Shown here: piece after piece, positions 1 through 7,212 of the stretch
How positions within the stretch are numbered: the stretch's first letter is position 1
Layout of the letters: each line of letters begins with the position of its first letter
Notes under the pieces: generated by a model
Told to the model about the DNA's origin: nothing
What the model saw: the letters and a program-made list of their open reading frames with translations, nothing else
Database searches by the model: none
Made by a program: the position numbers and the translations under genes
Origin: Paenibacillus alkaliterrae
GTDB lineage: Bacteria > Bacillota > Bacilli > Paenibacillales > Paenibacillaceae
Direction: 5' to 3'
Assembly: GCF_021532375.1 (NCBI RefSeq)
Contig: NZ_JAKGAP010000004.1
Span: forward strand, 1-64,000
DNA length: 64,000 nucleotides

Positions 1-197
1 CTATAGCCCGAAGCTGAATCTGATCGAAGGGCTCTGGGGCTGGCTTAAGGAATCGGTCATTAATAACGTCTTTTTTAATACAGTTCAGAAGATTCGCAAG
101 GCTGTTCAAGGCTTCATCCATGAGATCAACAAAACACCCGAAGTGACCGTCGATAGGCTTTGTGTTCAATTATAAATCTCTATTGCCGGGTATATAG
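1..197 (+). mobile_element. Right end of an IS630-family insertion sequence, cut by the window edge
   Basis: Positions 1-197 match 4600-4796 with only two base differences by eye (both C in this copy, T in the other). The segment holds the last part of the transposase and the right terminal repeat at 180-197. That repeat is the near-perfect inverse of the left terminal repeat seen at 3612-3629 in the complete copy. The rest of the element lies outside the window. Neither of the two substitutions creates a stop here, so this copy may be intact upstream. Confidence 0.9.
2..175 (+). CDS. IS630-family transposase, C-terminal fragment (partial at the window start)
   Basis: The reading frame from base 2 to the TAA at 173-175 encodes the end of a DDE transposase. 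It begins just before the YSPKLNLIEGLW stretch that carries the third catalytic acidic residue (the E of DDE). Unlike the copy ending at 4774, the codon after the NTV stretch is CAG rather than TAG, so the frame is open to its natural end. The start is outside the window. The protein would cut and join the ends of its own element in the cytoplasm. Confidence 0.85.
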   Translation, partial: YSPKLNLIEGLWGWLKESVINNVFFNTVQKIRKAVQGFIHEINKTPEVTVDRLCVQL

Positions 198-215
198 GTT
201 TGCGAACGAGAGTTC

Positions 216-416
216 ATGAAGGTTTCTATTGTTGATAAATCATTAAGAGGGGATGAAGAATATTATTGTCCATATTGTTCTCACTTTGACAATACATTGG
301 GTTTCAACACAGTCAATCAGCAGACGTATATTCAAGCTTATTTACAAACCGTTGTTGCTGAGATCATTAATAAGACAGATTCTGTTGACGGACGGAGACT
401 GCCTTTTTCTCACTAA
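216..416 (+). CDS. Unrecognised 66-residue ORF with a CPYC motif, probably a gene fragment
   Basis: The ORF begins 18 bases after the IS630 right terminal repeat and ends where the amine oxidase remnant begins. A CPYC pair near residues 18-21 recalls half of a zinc ribbon, but no second pair follows. There is only a weak purine-rich stretch upstream (ACGAGAG). The base composition is more AT-rich than the amine oxidase remnant next to it. It is either a small orphan gene or the leading part of a gene broken at the junction. I do not recognise it. Confidence 0.25.
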   Translation: MKVSIVDKSLRGDEEYYCPYCSHFDNTLGFNTVNQQTYIQAYLQTVVAEIINKTDSVDGRRLPFSH

Positions 417-1097
417 TTGAAGATCTCGCCGATGCGGTAGAGACGAAGGCGATGGATGATAAAACGGCATTGCGCGATACACGCAACGGTAAGCTCGTCG
501 ATACGAATATCGTCGCGCCGACCCGCCAACACATTTTCAACTAGAGATTGGATATGGATGTGGATGGCGAGTCGAACTCCATCGGTGAAATTTTGCCGAA
601 AGCGGTATCGGTTGCTAAACCGGAGTTTGCGCGCAGCGAGATGATTACGGTCGAGAAGACTTACAAGGTTGAACAGGAGGCCATTTAGAAGTTTAATCCG
701 GTCAAAATCGTGCTGGTGACGAACACATTCAAAGAAAATAAATTAGGCTACGCAACAGGCAGTCAAGTCATGCCATATGCGGGAGGCACTCATCCATTCA
801 TGGAGGGCTCGCTCTTCATGATAACGGACTACGTATTGAAGCGAGCGGAATTAATTATCATATTTGGGTAACGCCTTACAAGAGGGATGAGTTTTATTCG
901 GAGGGGAAATTTACGACCCATAATACAGATACCTACTTGGTCTATGGACGCAGCAAAACCGCAACATTGAGAACAAGGATACGGTTGTATGACTCACATC
1001 GGGAACGACGCATGTCATGAGGCGGAGTAATTTCCGATCATGCCTACGGAATGGGTAACGGCGATGATTAAGCGTAATAAGCATCCGTTTATTTGCC
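416..1097 (+). pseudogene. Copper amine oxidase, C-terminal remnant
   Basis: Translated across several lesions, the DNA gives family landmarks in the right order: APTRQHIFN followed by RLDMDVDG (about 513-580), a WVTPY motif (about 858-876), the NTD segment near 920, and a final GTTHVMRR...FPIMPTEWV block (about 990-1057). This is the C-terminal half of a topaquinone copper amine oxidase, which oxidises primary amines to aldehydes, peroxide and ammonia. It is clearly dead. There are in-frame TAG codons at 542-544 and after the QEAI stretch near 686, frameshifts near 850-855 and later, and no N-terminal or topaquinone (NYD) segment. The first copper-binding His of the usual HxH motif is Arg. 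It lies between two IS630 copies. Confidence 0.75.
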
Positions 1098-1467
1098 GAC
1101 GGGGCATATGAACGGACTGTTTCTATTATCGTCGCGCTATATCGCTTGCTGGTTCGATGTCCTCCTAAAGCGCAGAAGAGCGAGGATAGAGAGAACAGGG
1201 CGATTTTAACCTGCGTGAAAATAAGCTTCGCATTCTGGCGAATCGCAAGAATGCCTTCCTAGGTCACCGGAGCGTGGTCTCGTCGGACGAAGAGGCTGGG
1301 CGACCTGTCAGCTTTCTTGTAGAAGTTCGGGCATTCGTGCAGCAGGTGTGCATTGCACAGCGCATGGCCTTGTCTGCAGGCTATCGCTACTATTACCTTC
1401 GCTATGAACCCTAGAGATAGTGCTTATGTTAGCCGCACAAAAAAAATTCACTTTATTCAGCGCCTAG
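1098..1467. other. Intergenic decayed DNA without an identifiable gene
   Basis: This stretch continues downstream of the amine oxidase remnant. A short open frame at about 1271-1412 on the plus strand could be residual coding DNA, but I cannot assign it and it has no start signal. From about 1440 the composition shifts abruptly to AT-rich, which marks the edge of the cassette at 1468-2302. Nothing else is supported here. Confidence 0.4.
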
Positions 1468-1641
1468 TCATTTTTCTTTGGTTTTTCGCAAAGATAAAAG
1501 GAAAATCGTAAGAAGAACTAATGAAAGAACAATAAAAGCCAATCCTACATAGAAATGAAATCCTGATTGATTTAAAGTTTTGTATCCTCCTAAAAAAAAT
1601 CCAAATATTGAGAATCCTATAAGACTATAATCTTTTTTCAT
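1468..1641 (-). CDS. Small membrane protein (57 residues), unknown function
   Basis: This minus-strand ORF starts with ATG at 1641 and stops with TGA at 1470-1468. It overlaps the end of the upstream 225-residue gene by 17 bases in another frame, and GGCGG lies just ahead of the ATG. The product is a lysine-rich start followed by two hydrophobic segments (about residues 7-18 and 29-48) and a basic tail ending KTKEK, so a small two-pass membrane protein is likely. The overlap implies translational coupling. It is as AT-rich as its partner and unlike the surrounding DNA. I recognise no family. Small membrane partners of this kind occur in toxin-immunity and phage-defence pairs, but nothing here proves such a role. 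Confidence 0.55.
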   Translation of the reverse strand: MKKDYSLIGFSIFGFFLGGYKTLNQSGFHFYVGLAFIVLSLVLLTIFLLSLRKTKEK

Positions 1642-2302
1642 ACTGGTTTCCGCCTTTTATAGTGCTTGGGCTATAAGATTGAGCTTTCAAATAGTTGAAT
1701 TTTATTTCCATCTCTCTTTTATTGCTCAATGAAGTTCTAACTCGTATCTTCCAAAGCTTACTTTTAGAAAAATGATTAATACTGAAACAACAAAAATATG
1801 ATTTCTTATATTCACGTTCTTTAGTTGAAGCCTCAATAATAACAGGTATTATATCAAATATTTCGTCCTCTGAATATATTTCTAACAACATTAAAAAATC
1901 AAACTTGACATTTTCGAGATCACACCATATATTCACTAGTTCTTGCGAATTATTCAAATTATTTATTCTATTAAATGGATGGTACAGTTTGGATTCATTG
2001 GAATAAACCAAGTTTTCACAGCAAAATAAATCAGAAATGATAATTGAATTTACATTTTTAGTAATGTTTTCATTCGTAGAATAAATAACTTTATTTCTCA
2101 TCATAAATTTTTTTCTAATATCCGGTATTATAATATTTTCATTTATTTTAATACAATAGAATTGATGTGAATTTATCTTACTATCATCCAATATCCATTT
2201 GTCTATTTCTTGTCTTAATAGGTTTACTTCAAAATCATCTGTTAAATAAGAAACACTGTTTATAGGTAAGTCATCATTTATAAAATCAAAAAGATGTTTC
2301 AT
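1625..2302 (-). CDS. Hypothetical protein (225 residues) of an AT-rich two-gene cassette
   Basis: A strong ribosome binding site (AAAGGAG) sits about 6 bases before the ATG at 2302, so this is a real, translated gene. The protein is soluble, rich in Ile, Asn, Lys and Phe, has no signal peptide or membrane span, and carries a CC pair twice (near residues 94 and 172). The base composition is far more AT-rich than the rest of the window, which suggests recent transfer. The next gene, a small membrane protein, overlaps its 3' end. The pair lies between two IS630 copies and beside a transposase remnant. I recognise no domain. The size and acidic N-terminal half would fit an immunity-type protein, but that is a guess. 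Confidence 0.6.
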   Translation of the reverse strand: MKHLFDFINDDLPINSVSYLTDDFEVNLLRQEIDKWILDDSKINSHQFYCIKINENIIIPDIRKKFMMRNKVIYSTNENITKNVNSIIISDLFCCENLVYSNESKLYHPFNRINNLNNSQELVNIWCDLENVKFDFLMLLEIYSEDEIFDIIPVIIEASTKEREYKKSYFCCFSINHFSKSKLWKIRVRTSLSNKREMEIKFNYLKAQSYSPSTIKGGNQYEKRL

Positions 2303-2521
2303 AACTTCTCCTTTCTCAATGACCGGGAGACGAAAATTAATTATTTACTTGATTCTTGTAAAAACATTGTCATAGAAATCCATGGGTGAATAAGTCGGAA
2401 ATCAGTTTTTCAACAGAACCTTTGTCGAAGCTGTAAAAATAAAAGGACATCGTACCGTTTCCAGCGAAATTGTTGGTCACCACAACACAACAGTTTCCAG
2501 AAAAGGGGATGTCCCAATTCC

Positions 2522-3004
2522 ATGGTATTCGTACACGTAGCAATCGTCAAGTTTATTTTGTCTCTTCAGATGGGGTTTAGTAAACCTCAGATTCGCCATC
2601 TCATTTCCATCGTTAATGGCATTATTCTTTGTGAAGGACGCAAGAATATATCGACGATCCGCGAGGCTGCTGGTAAAGAGCGGCATCTCAGCTCGACTAC
2701 TCGATTCTTGAATGAGTCGCCGTGGTCTGTGAATCACTTGCAAAAACAACGTATGGAACGAATCATGCAATCGATTCGGAAGCAGACAAGGAATCGTGGC
2801 AAGCGGATTGTCTATCTTCTATTATACGACACGTCATGCAAGAAAGAATCCACCACTCGCCGAATGGAAGGGCTGGACTTCCACTACTCTCATGAGAATG
2901 GAAAAAGTGTGTGGTCACATTGTATCGTCACAATGCATGTCGTCACCGAAGGGCAATCCTTTGCCGGGGATTATCGCCCGTATTTCCGTGAGAAGTATTA
3001 TTAG
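2522..3004 (+). pseudogene. IS701-like transposase, N-terminal fragment
   Basis: The 160-residue frame starts at ATG 2522. It contains the leader typical of IS701-like or DDE_5 transposases: KPQIRHL, then CEGRKNISTIREAAG, then SSTTRFLNESPW. These are followed by LLLYDTSCKK, whose Asp is the likely first catalytic residue. It stops after REKYY at 3004, less than half of the usual length of about 400 residues, and no continuation is found in the other frames downstream. It is therefore a truncated, inactive remnant. The sequence before the ATG (about 2440-2520) may include the element's left end, but I could not find a matching right end. Confidence 0.65.
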
Positions 3005-3611
3005 TGGATATAAACAAATATTGGTTTATTTAAATGCGGTCACGGAAAGTGAAATTCTGCTGATAACAGCAGGCTGACTAGCGTTGCATAAAATCTAGGT
3101 ACTTACGAAAATTCAATATTCAGAAAAATGATTTTTGAGGTGAAATGAAAAAGATCGGACAGTCCTCAAAGGTAGTCTGTTCATTTGGTTCAATTATACA
3201 GTTATGATCACTTTTATGCGATAATCATCCTTATCCATCAGGTCTCGGTTCGTTTTCATTGTCGTCCTCTCGACGTTCGACTGGGCTTTTTCTTCAGCTG
3301 CAGTATCCACTGACCGTACGGTTGCCACAATAGCTTGGTTAGCCAGCGAGTGAGTTGCAGCAGGCTATGACGGGTCTTCTTTTCCAGTTTAACCAGTGCG
3401 AGCAAGCAGAAGGTTGAGTTACAGAAGGGAAATTGTTCTTGTTTGGAGAAATTTATAGTTTAACAAAGGAAATAGCCTCTCGGAATTAAAGCCTGGCTAA
3501 AGGGATGAAAGTGGGGGCAACGATCCTTTGGAGCTGGAAAACCTGGAATATGAAAACCAATTTCAAAAAAGGGCAGACTACCCCAATTTTGAGATTTCGT
3601 TTTTTTAAAGA
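3005..3611. other. Gene-free stretch between two transposon remnants
   Basis: About 600 bases hold no full gene. The only suggestive signal is a minus-strand open stretch at 3256-3435, rich in basic residues with the motif RWLTKLLWQPYGQW and ending in TGA. It could be the C-terminus of another transposase, but it has no start codon or signals. The 3' part runs into the left terminal repeat of the IS630 element at 3612. Confidence 0.4.
3256..3435 (-). pseudogene. Possible transposase C-terminal remnant
   Basis: Reading the minus strand gives an uninterrupted, strongly basic stretch with RHSLLQLTRW and KLLWQPYGQW, ending KKKPSRTSRGRQ before a TGA at 3258-3256. The basic, Trp-rich tail resembles the ends of some transposases, and the place (between two IS remnants) fits. 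No start codon with a ribosome binding site precedes it. The family is not identified. Confidence 0.25.
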
Positions 3612-3629
3612 CTATATATCCGGCAATAG
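3612..3629 (+). repeat. Left terminal inverted repeat of the IS630 element
   Basis: CTATATATCCGGCAATAG pairs with the right repeat at 4779-4796, differing at one base. It begins with the TA-rich end expected for TA-targeting elements. Confidence 0.85.
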
Positions 3630-3712
3630 ATGGTTGGAATAATTTTCTGGACAGTGAGAGCTGAGTCGTATATCGTAAAATCATAACTCTATGAACCCGC
3701 GGGGTACGATAA

Positions 3713-4774
3713 ATGAAACTGCCAAAACTCCTTCAAGAAGATCAGAACGATCCAGAAATTCAGGCGATTAAAGCGGCCATTAAGGCGAATAAGGACTTGA
3801 GAATGCACGAAAGATATCAAACGATCTTACTTGATCTGCATGGCGTGTCCAAGAAAGACACCAGCAAGATCATCGGACGTTCGCTTTCCACCGTCTACAA
3901 TTACATTAACGCCTATCGTCAAGAAGGCATCAAGGGGTTGAGAATCGAAACGCCTCCGGGACGCCAGCGGTTTCTGAGCGCCGAACAAGAACAGCGCGTC
4001 TATCAAACGATTGTAAATCAGACACCTGCGGATGTGGGCTTTCCTGCCAAAATGAATTGGACTTCACCGATCATCCGAAAATGGATCGAACGAGAATTTG
4101 GCGTGTTGTACTCGGATCGTGGAACCCGAGAATTGCTATATCGATTGAAGCTTAGTTTTACGGTACCTACGTATACGTTGGCGAAGGCAGACCCAGCGAA
4201 GCAGGAAGCGTTTGTGCAGGAGTTCGAAGAATATAAAAAAAACTCCTGAACGGTGAAATTGATCGAATTCTGTTCATCGATGAGTCCATGATTCGTGACT
4301 ACCAAGCGCTGTCCCGCACGTGGTTTCCCAAAGGGAAGCAGAAAATCGTCCCTACCTATGGAAGCATCATGGTGCCAAGCTGATCGGTTCTCTGGATTAC
4401 GAAACAGGAGAAGTGTTTTGCACTCAGGAAATCCAATATACCGCTCAAGAATTTTTGTCTTTCCTGGAAAAACTGTTGAAGAAGTACGAGAATCAGAACA
4501 TCGTTCTTGTACTGGATAATGCGAAAATTCATCACGCGGCGCTCATTCAACCGTTTTTGCAAGAGCATCAGTCTGTTCTCACCTTGCTGTATCTCCCTCC
4601 TATAGCCCGAAGTTGAATCTGATCGAAGGGCTCTGGGGCTGGCTTAAGGAATCGGTCATTAATAACGTCTTTTTTAATACAGTTTAGAAGATTCGCAAGG
4701 CTGTTCAAGGCTTCATCCATGAGATCAACAAAACACCCGAAGTGACCGTCGATAGGCTTTGTGTTCAATTATAA
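3713..4774 (+). pseudogene. IS630-family transposase, inactivated
   Basis: The first frame (ATG 3713 to TGA 4249) encodes two helix-turn-helix regions of the N-terminal DNA-binding half. A run of eight A at 4235-4242 contains the slippery heptamer A_AAA_AAC. A -1 shift there joins it to the catalytic half, so the intact gene probably used programmed -1 frameshifting, as several IS630 relatives do. The catalytic half shows LFIDES (first Asp), VLVLDNAKIHH (second Asp) and LNLIEGLW (Glu). This copy has further lesions. One base is missing near 4366 after the PTY stretch, another near 4600 before YSPK, and a TAG at about 4684 replaces the CAG found in the copy at the window start. The product cannot be made. 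The end is TAA at 4772-4774. Confidence 0.85.
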
Positions 4775-4778
4775 ATCT

Positions 4779-4796
4779 CTATTGCCGGGTATATAG
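4779..4796 (-). repeat. Right terminal inverted repeat of the IS630 element
   Basis: CTATTGCCGGGTATATAG on the plus strand. It is identical to 180-197 and is the near-perfect inverse of 3612-3629. Confidence 0.85.
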
Positions 4797-4831
4797 CATA
4801 TAGTTCAAGCACCAAACGATCGAACTTTCAA

Positions 4832-4860
4832 TTGTCATTCCAACGGAAATCTGGTAAAAT
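4832..4860 (+). promoter_or_regulatory. Sigma-A type promoter of the coiled-coil gene
   Basis: TTGTCA (4832-4837), a 17-base spacer and TAAAAT (4855-4860) preceded by TGG, an extended -10. The start of transcription would be near 4867, about 50 bases before the ATG at 4917. Confidence 0.7.
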
Positions 4861-4916
4861 AGAGACAAACAAATGTTCGCAACTTGCATCCACTTTGAAT
4901 CGAAAGGATGTGCTCC

Positions 4917-5168
4917 ATGAGTGAGGAATTGCTTTATCAGATTGTTGAAAAACTGAATGCCATTGAACTTCGACTGGATAATACAGCTACGAAGGACGAT
5001 ATCGCCAATATGGTTACCAAAGACGATATCGCTGAACTTCATCTCAAATTTGATGATATGGCGGCGAAAGTATCTCGAATAGATGCCAAATTAGAATCTA
5101 CATTTGAGCAGGTCGTTCGAAATACAGAAATGATATCTTCTTTCATGGAAATAGCTGCAACAGTTTAA
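4917..5168 (+). CDS. Small coiled-coil protein, possibly truncated by a nonsense codon
   Basis: AAAGGA at 4903-4908 is correctly spaced for the ATG at 4917; an in-frame ATG at 4908 overlaps that site and is rejected. The 83-residue product begins MSEELLYQIVEKLNAIE and contains repeated TKDDI motifs in heptad-like order, so an alpha-helical coiled coil is expected. Its function is unknown; similar short proteins are common in Bacillales and in phages. The frame is closed by TAA at 5166-5168 but stays open for another 16 codons (ENTTDIKLL...) to a second TAA at 5217-5219. The first stop may therefore be a CAA-to-TAA mutation. The gene has its own promoter and terminator. Confidence 0.6.
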   Translation: MSEELLYQIVEKLNAIELRLDNTATKDDIANMVTKDDIAELHLKFDDMAAKVSRIDAKLESTFEQVVRNTEMISSFMEIAATV

Positions 5169-5244
5169 GAAAATACAACCGATATCAAACTGCTTAAAAA
5201 GCTGGTTGCCAATTACTAATCAAACAATCGCGCCATAATAAACG

Positions 5245-5278
5245 AAGAACCGCTGGAGAATACACTCCGGCGGTTCTT
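5245..5278 (+). terminator. Terminator hairpin after the coiled-coil gene
   Basis: A 14-base stem (AAGAACCGCTGGAG against CTCCGGCGGTTCTT, one G-U pair) with a 6-base loop. There is no long T run after it, but the stem is strong and lies directly behind the gene. Confidence 0.6.
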
Positions 5279-5463
5279 GCTGCTATAGAAACATACTCAT
5301 GTTCATCGTTGATATAACCGTCTGATCCGGAATAATCGTCCGGGCGGCAAGCTTCCACTCGCAGTCTAGCCGCACGATGACGTCAGCCATTATAGCCAAC
5401 GCTTGTCCGATGTGATAAAATTGAGAGTATCGGTATTTTATTAAGCATATAGGGGGCACATAC

Positions 5464-7149
5464 ATGGCGACCAAAAGAATGCGATCAGACATGATCAAAA
5501 AAGGATTCGACCGCGCACCGCATCGCAGCTTGCTGCGTGCCGCAGGCGTCAAAGAGGAAGACTTCGGCAAGCCGTTCATCGCGGTTTGCAACTCTTATAT
5601 TGATATTATTCCCGGTCACGTTCATTTGCAGGAATTCGGCAAGCTCGTTAAAGAAGCGATTCGCGAAGCTGGCGGAGTCCCATTCGAATTTAACACCATT
5701 GGCGTCGATGACGGTATCGCAATGGGTCATATCGGAATGCGTTACTCGCTCGCAAGCCGTGAAATCATTGCAGACTCCATCGAAACGGTCGTTAACGCTC
5801 ACTGGTTCGACGGTATGGTTTGCATTCCGAACTGCGACAAAATTACGCCGGGCATGATTATGGGCGCGCTTCGCGTCAATATCCCGACGATGCTTGTCAG
5901 CGGCGGACCTATGAAAGCAGGCAAAACGTCCGACGGCCGTTCGATCTCGCTTTCCAGCGTTTTCGAAGGCGTAGGGGCTCACCAAGCTGGCAAAATCAAC
6001 GACGAGCAATTGCAAGAGCTCGAACAATTCGGTTGTCCGACATGCGGCTCCTGCTCCGGTATGTTTACGGCAAACTCGATGAACTGCTTGGCAGAAGGTC
6101 TCGGCCTTGCCTTGCCTGGCAACGGCACCATTCTAGCCGTTGCTCCTGAGCGCAAAGAGTTCGTTAAGGAAGCTGCCCGCCAGCTGATGAAAATTATTGA
6201 CCTTGGCATTAAACCGCGGGATATCGTGACGAAGGATACGATCGACAACGCATTCGCGCTTGATATGGCGATGGGCGGCTCTACTAACACTGTGCTTCAC
6301 ACGCTTGCTATCGCGCATGAAGCAGGCATCGAATATCCAATCGAACGCATTAACGAAGTTGCTGAGCGCGTGCCTCACCTTGCCAAAATCGCTCCAGCCT
6401 CCGATTATCACATCGAGGATATGCATAATGCAGGCGGTGTCAGCGCCGTTCTGAACGAGCTGTTCAAGAAAGAAGGTGCTTTGAAGGGCGACTGCTTGAC
6501 GGTTACGGGCAAGACGCTTCGCGAAAATGTTATCGGCTGCGAAATTCAAGATACGGACGTCATTCGTACGATCGACAATCCGCATACGGAGCGCGGCGGC
6601 TTGGCCGTCCTGTTCGGCAACCTTGCTCCAAACGGCGCCATTATCAAAACAGGCGCAGTTGACAAATCGGTTGGCGGCTACCACAAAGGACCTGCTATTT
6701 GCTTCGATTCCCAGGACGATGCCCTAGCCGGTATCGCAAACGGCAAAATCAAGGAAGGCCACGTCGTCGTTATTCGTTATGAAGGACCTCGCGGCGGTCC
6801 CGGTATGCCGGAAATGCTTGCCCCTACTTCGCAAATCGTCGGTATGGGACTTGGCGCGAAGGTTGCGCTTATTACGGACGGCCGCTTCTCCGGCGCATCC
6901 CGCGGAATCAGCATCGGACATGCTTCCCCAGAGGCTGCTGAAGGCGGTCCGATCGCATTCGTTCAAGACGGTGACATCATCGAAATCGACATGAACAACC
7001 GTACGATGGATCTTCTCATCAGCGACGAGGAGTTCGAGAAACGCCGCTCCGAATGGCCAGGCTTCGAGCTCAAGATCAAACGCGGCTACCTTGCGCGTTA
7101 CGCTCACCTCGTTACATCCGCCAGCACTGGCGGCGTTATGAAAATGTAA
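5464..7149 (+). CDS. ilvD: Dihydroxy-acid dehydratase
   Basis: IlvD removes water from 2,3-dihydroxy-3-methylvalerate and 2,3-dihydroxyisovalerate to give the keto acids that precede isoleucine and valine (and pantothenate). The 561-residue length is normal for the family. Iron-sulfur cluster cysteines are visible in [13 protein letters not shown] and [18 protein letters not shown], and the C-terminal [11 protein letters not shown] loop is present. The ATG at 5464 follows AGGGGG. The gene stands alone on the plus strand, without the ilvBNC-leu genes beside it and without a T-box leader in the 235 bases upstream, so its control is not evident. A shared terminator separates it from the convergent deacetylase gene. 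Confidence 0.97.
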   Translation: MATKRMRSDMIKKGFDRAPHRSLLRAAGVKEEDFGKPFIAVCNSYIDIIPGHVHLQEFGKLVKEAIREAGGVPFEFNTIGVDDGIAMGHIGMRYSLASREIIADSIETVVNAHWFDGMVCIPNCDKITPGMIMGALRVNIPTMLVSGGPMKAGKTSDGRSISLSSVFEGVGAHQAGKINDEQLQELEQFGCPTCGSCSGMFTANSMNCLAEGLGLALPGNGTILAVAPERKEFVKEAARQLMKIIDLGIKPRDIVTKDTIDNAFALDMAMGGSTNTVLHTLAIAHEAGIEYPIERINEVAERVPHLAKIAPASDYHIEDMHNAGGVSAVLNELFKKEGALKGDCLTVTGKTLRENVIGCEIQDTDVIRTIDNPHTERGGLAVLFGNLAPNGAIIKTGAVDKSVGGYHKGPAICFDSQDDALAGIANGKIKEGHVVVIRYEGPRGGPGMPEMLAPTSQIVGMGLGAKVALITDGRFSGASRGISIGHASPEAAEGGPIAFVQDGDIIEIDMNNRTMDLLISDEEFEKRRSEWPGFELKIKRGYLARYAHLVTSASTGGVMKM

Positions 7150-7160
7150 TTTTAAACAAT

Positions 7161-7200
7161 AAAGGAGTGCAGGCCGATTGCAGCTTGCACTCCTTTTTTT
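7161..7200. terminator. ilvD: Terminator of ilvD, probably bidirectional
   Basis: AAAGGAGTGCA pairs with TGCACTCCTTT, followed by seven T on the plus strand. The As before the stem allow use from the minus strand for the convergent deacetylase gene as well. Confidence 0.9.
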
Positions 7201-7212
7201 GATACATAGCGA

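Larger units (their letters stand above)
3612..4796 (+). mobile_element. IS630-family insertion sequence, complete but inactivated
   Basis: The element is bounded by inverted terminal repeats of 18 bases: CTATATATCCGGCAATAG at 3612-3629 and its inverse at 4779-4796, with one mismatch. Both ends read TATATA, which fits the TA target preference of IS630/Tc1-like elements and makes the exact target duplication ambiguous. The length, about 1185 bases, is normal. The internal transposase is broken (see the gene entry). The last 197 bases are almost identical to positions 1-197, so two copies are in the same orientation about 4.6 kb apart. Confidence 0.9.

Noticed and set aside
198-3611. The region between the IS630 copies as a composite transposon
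   Set aside because: The copies are in the same orientation, one is inactive, and the contents are decayed pieces of different origin rather than a mobile cargo; co-mobilisation cannot be shown.
3460-3684. Minus-strand 74-codon frame across the IS630 left end
   Set aside because: It crosses the terminal repeat, has no start signals and resembles no protein.
5283-5400. Minus-strand frame ending MADVIVRLDCEWKLAAR...
   Set aside because: No ribosome binding site, short, and no family recognised. It could be a relic, but it cannot be supported.
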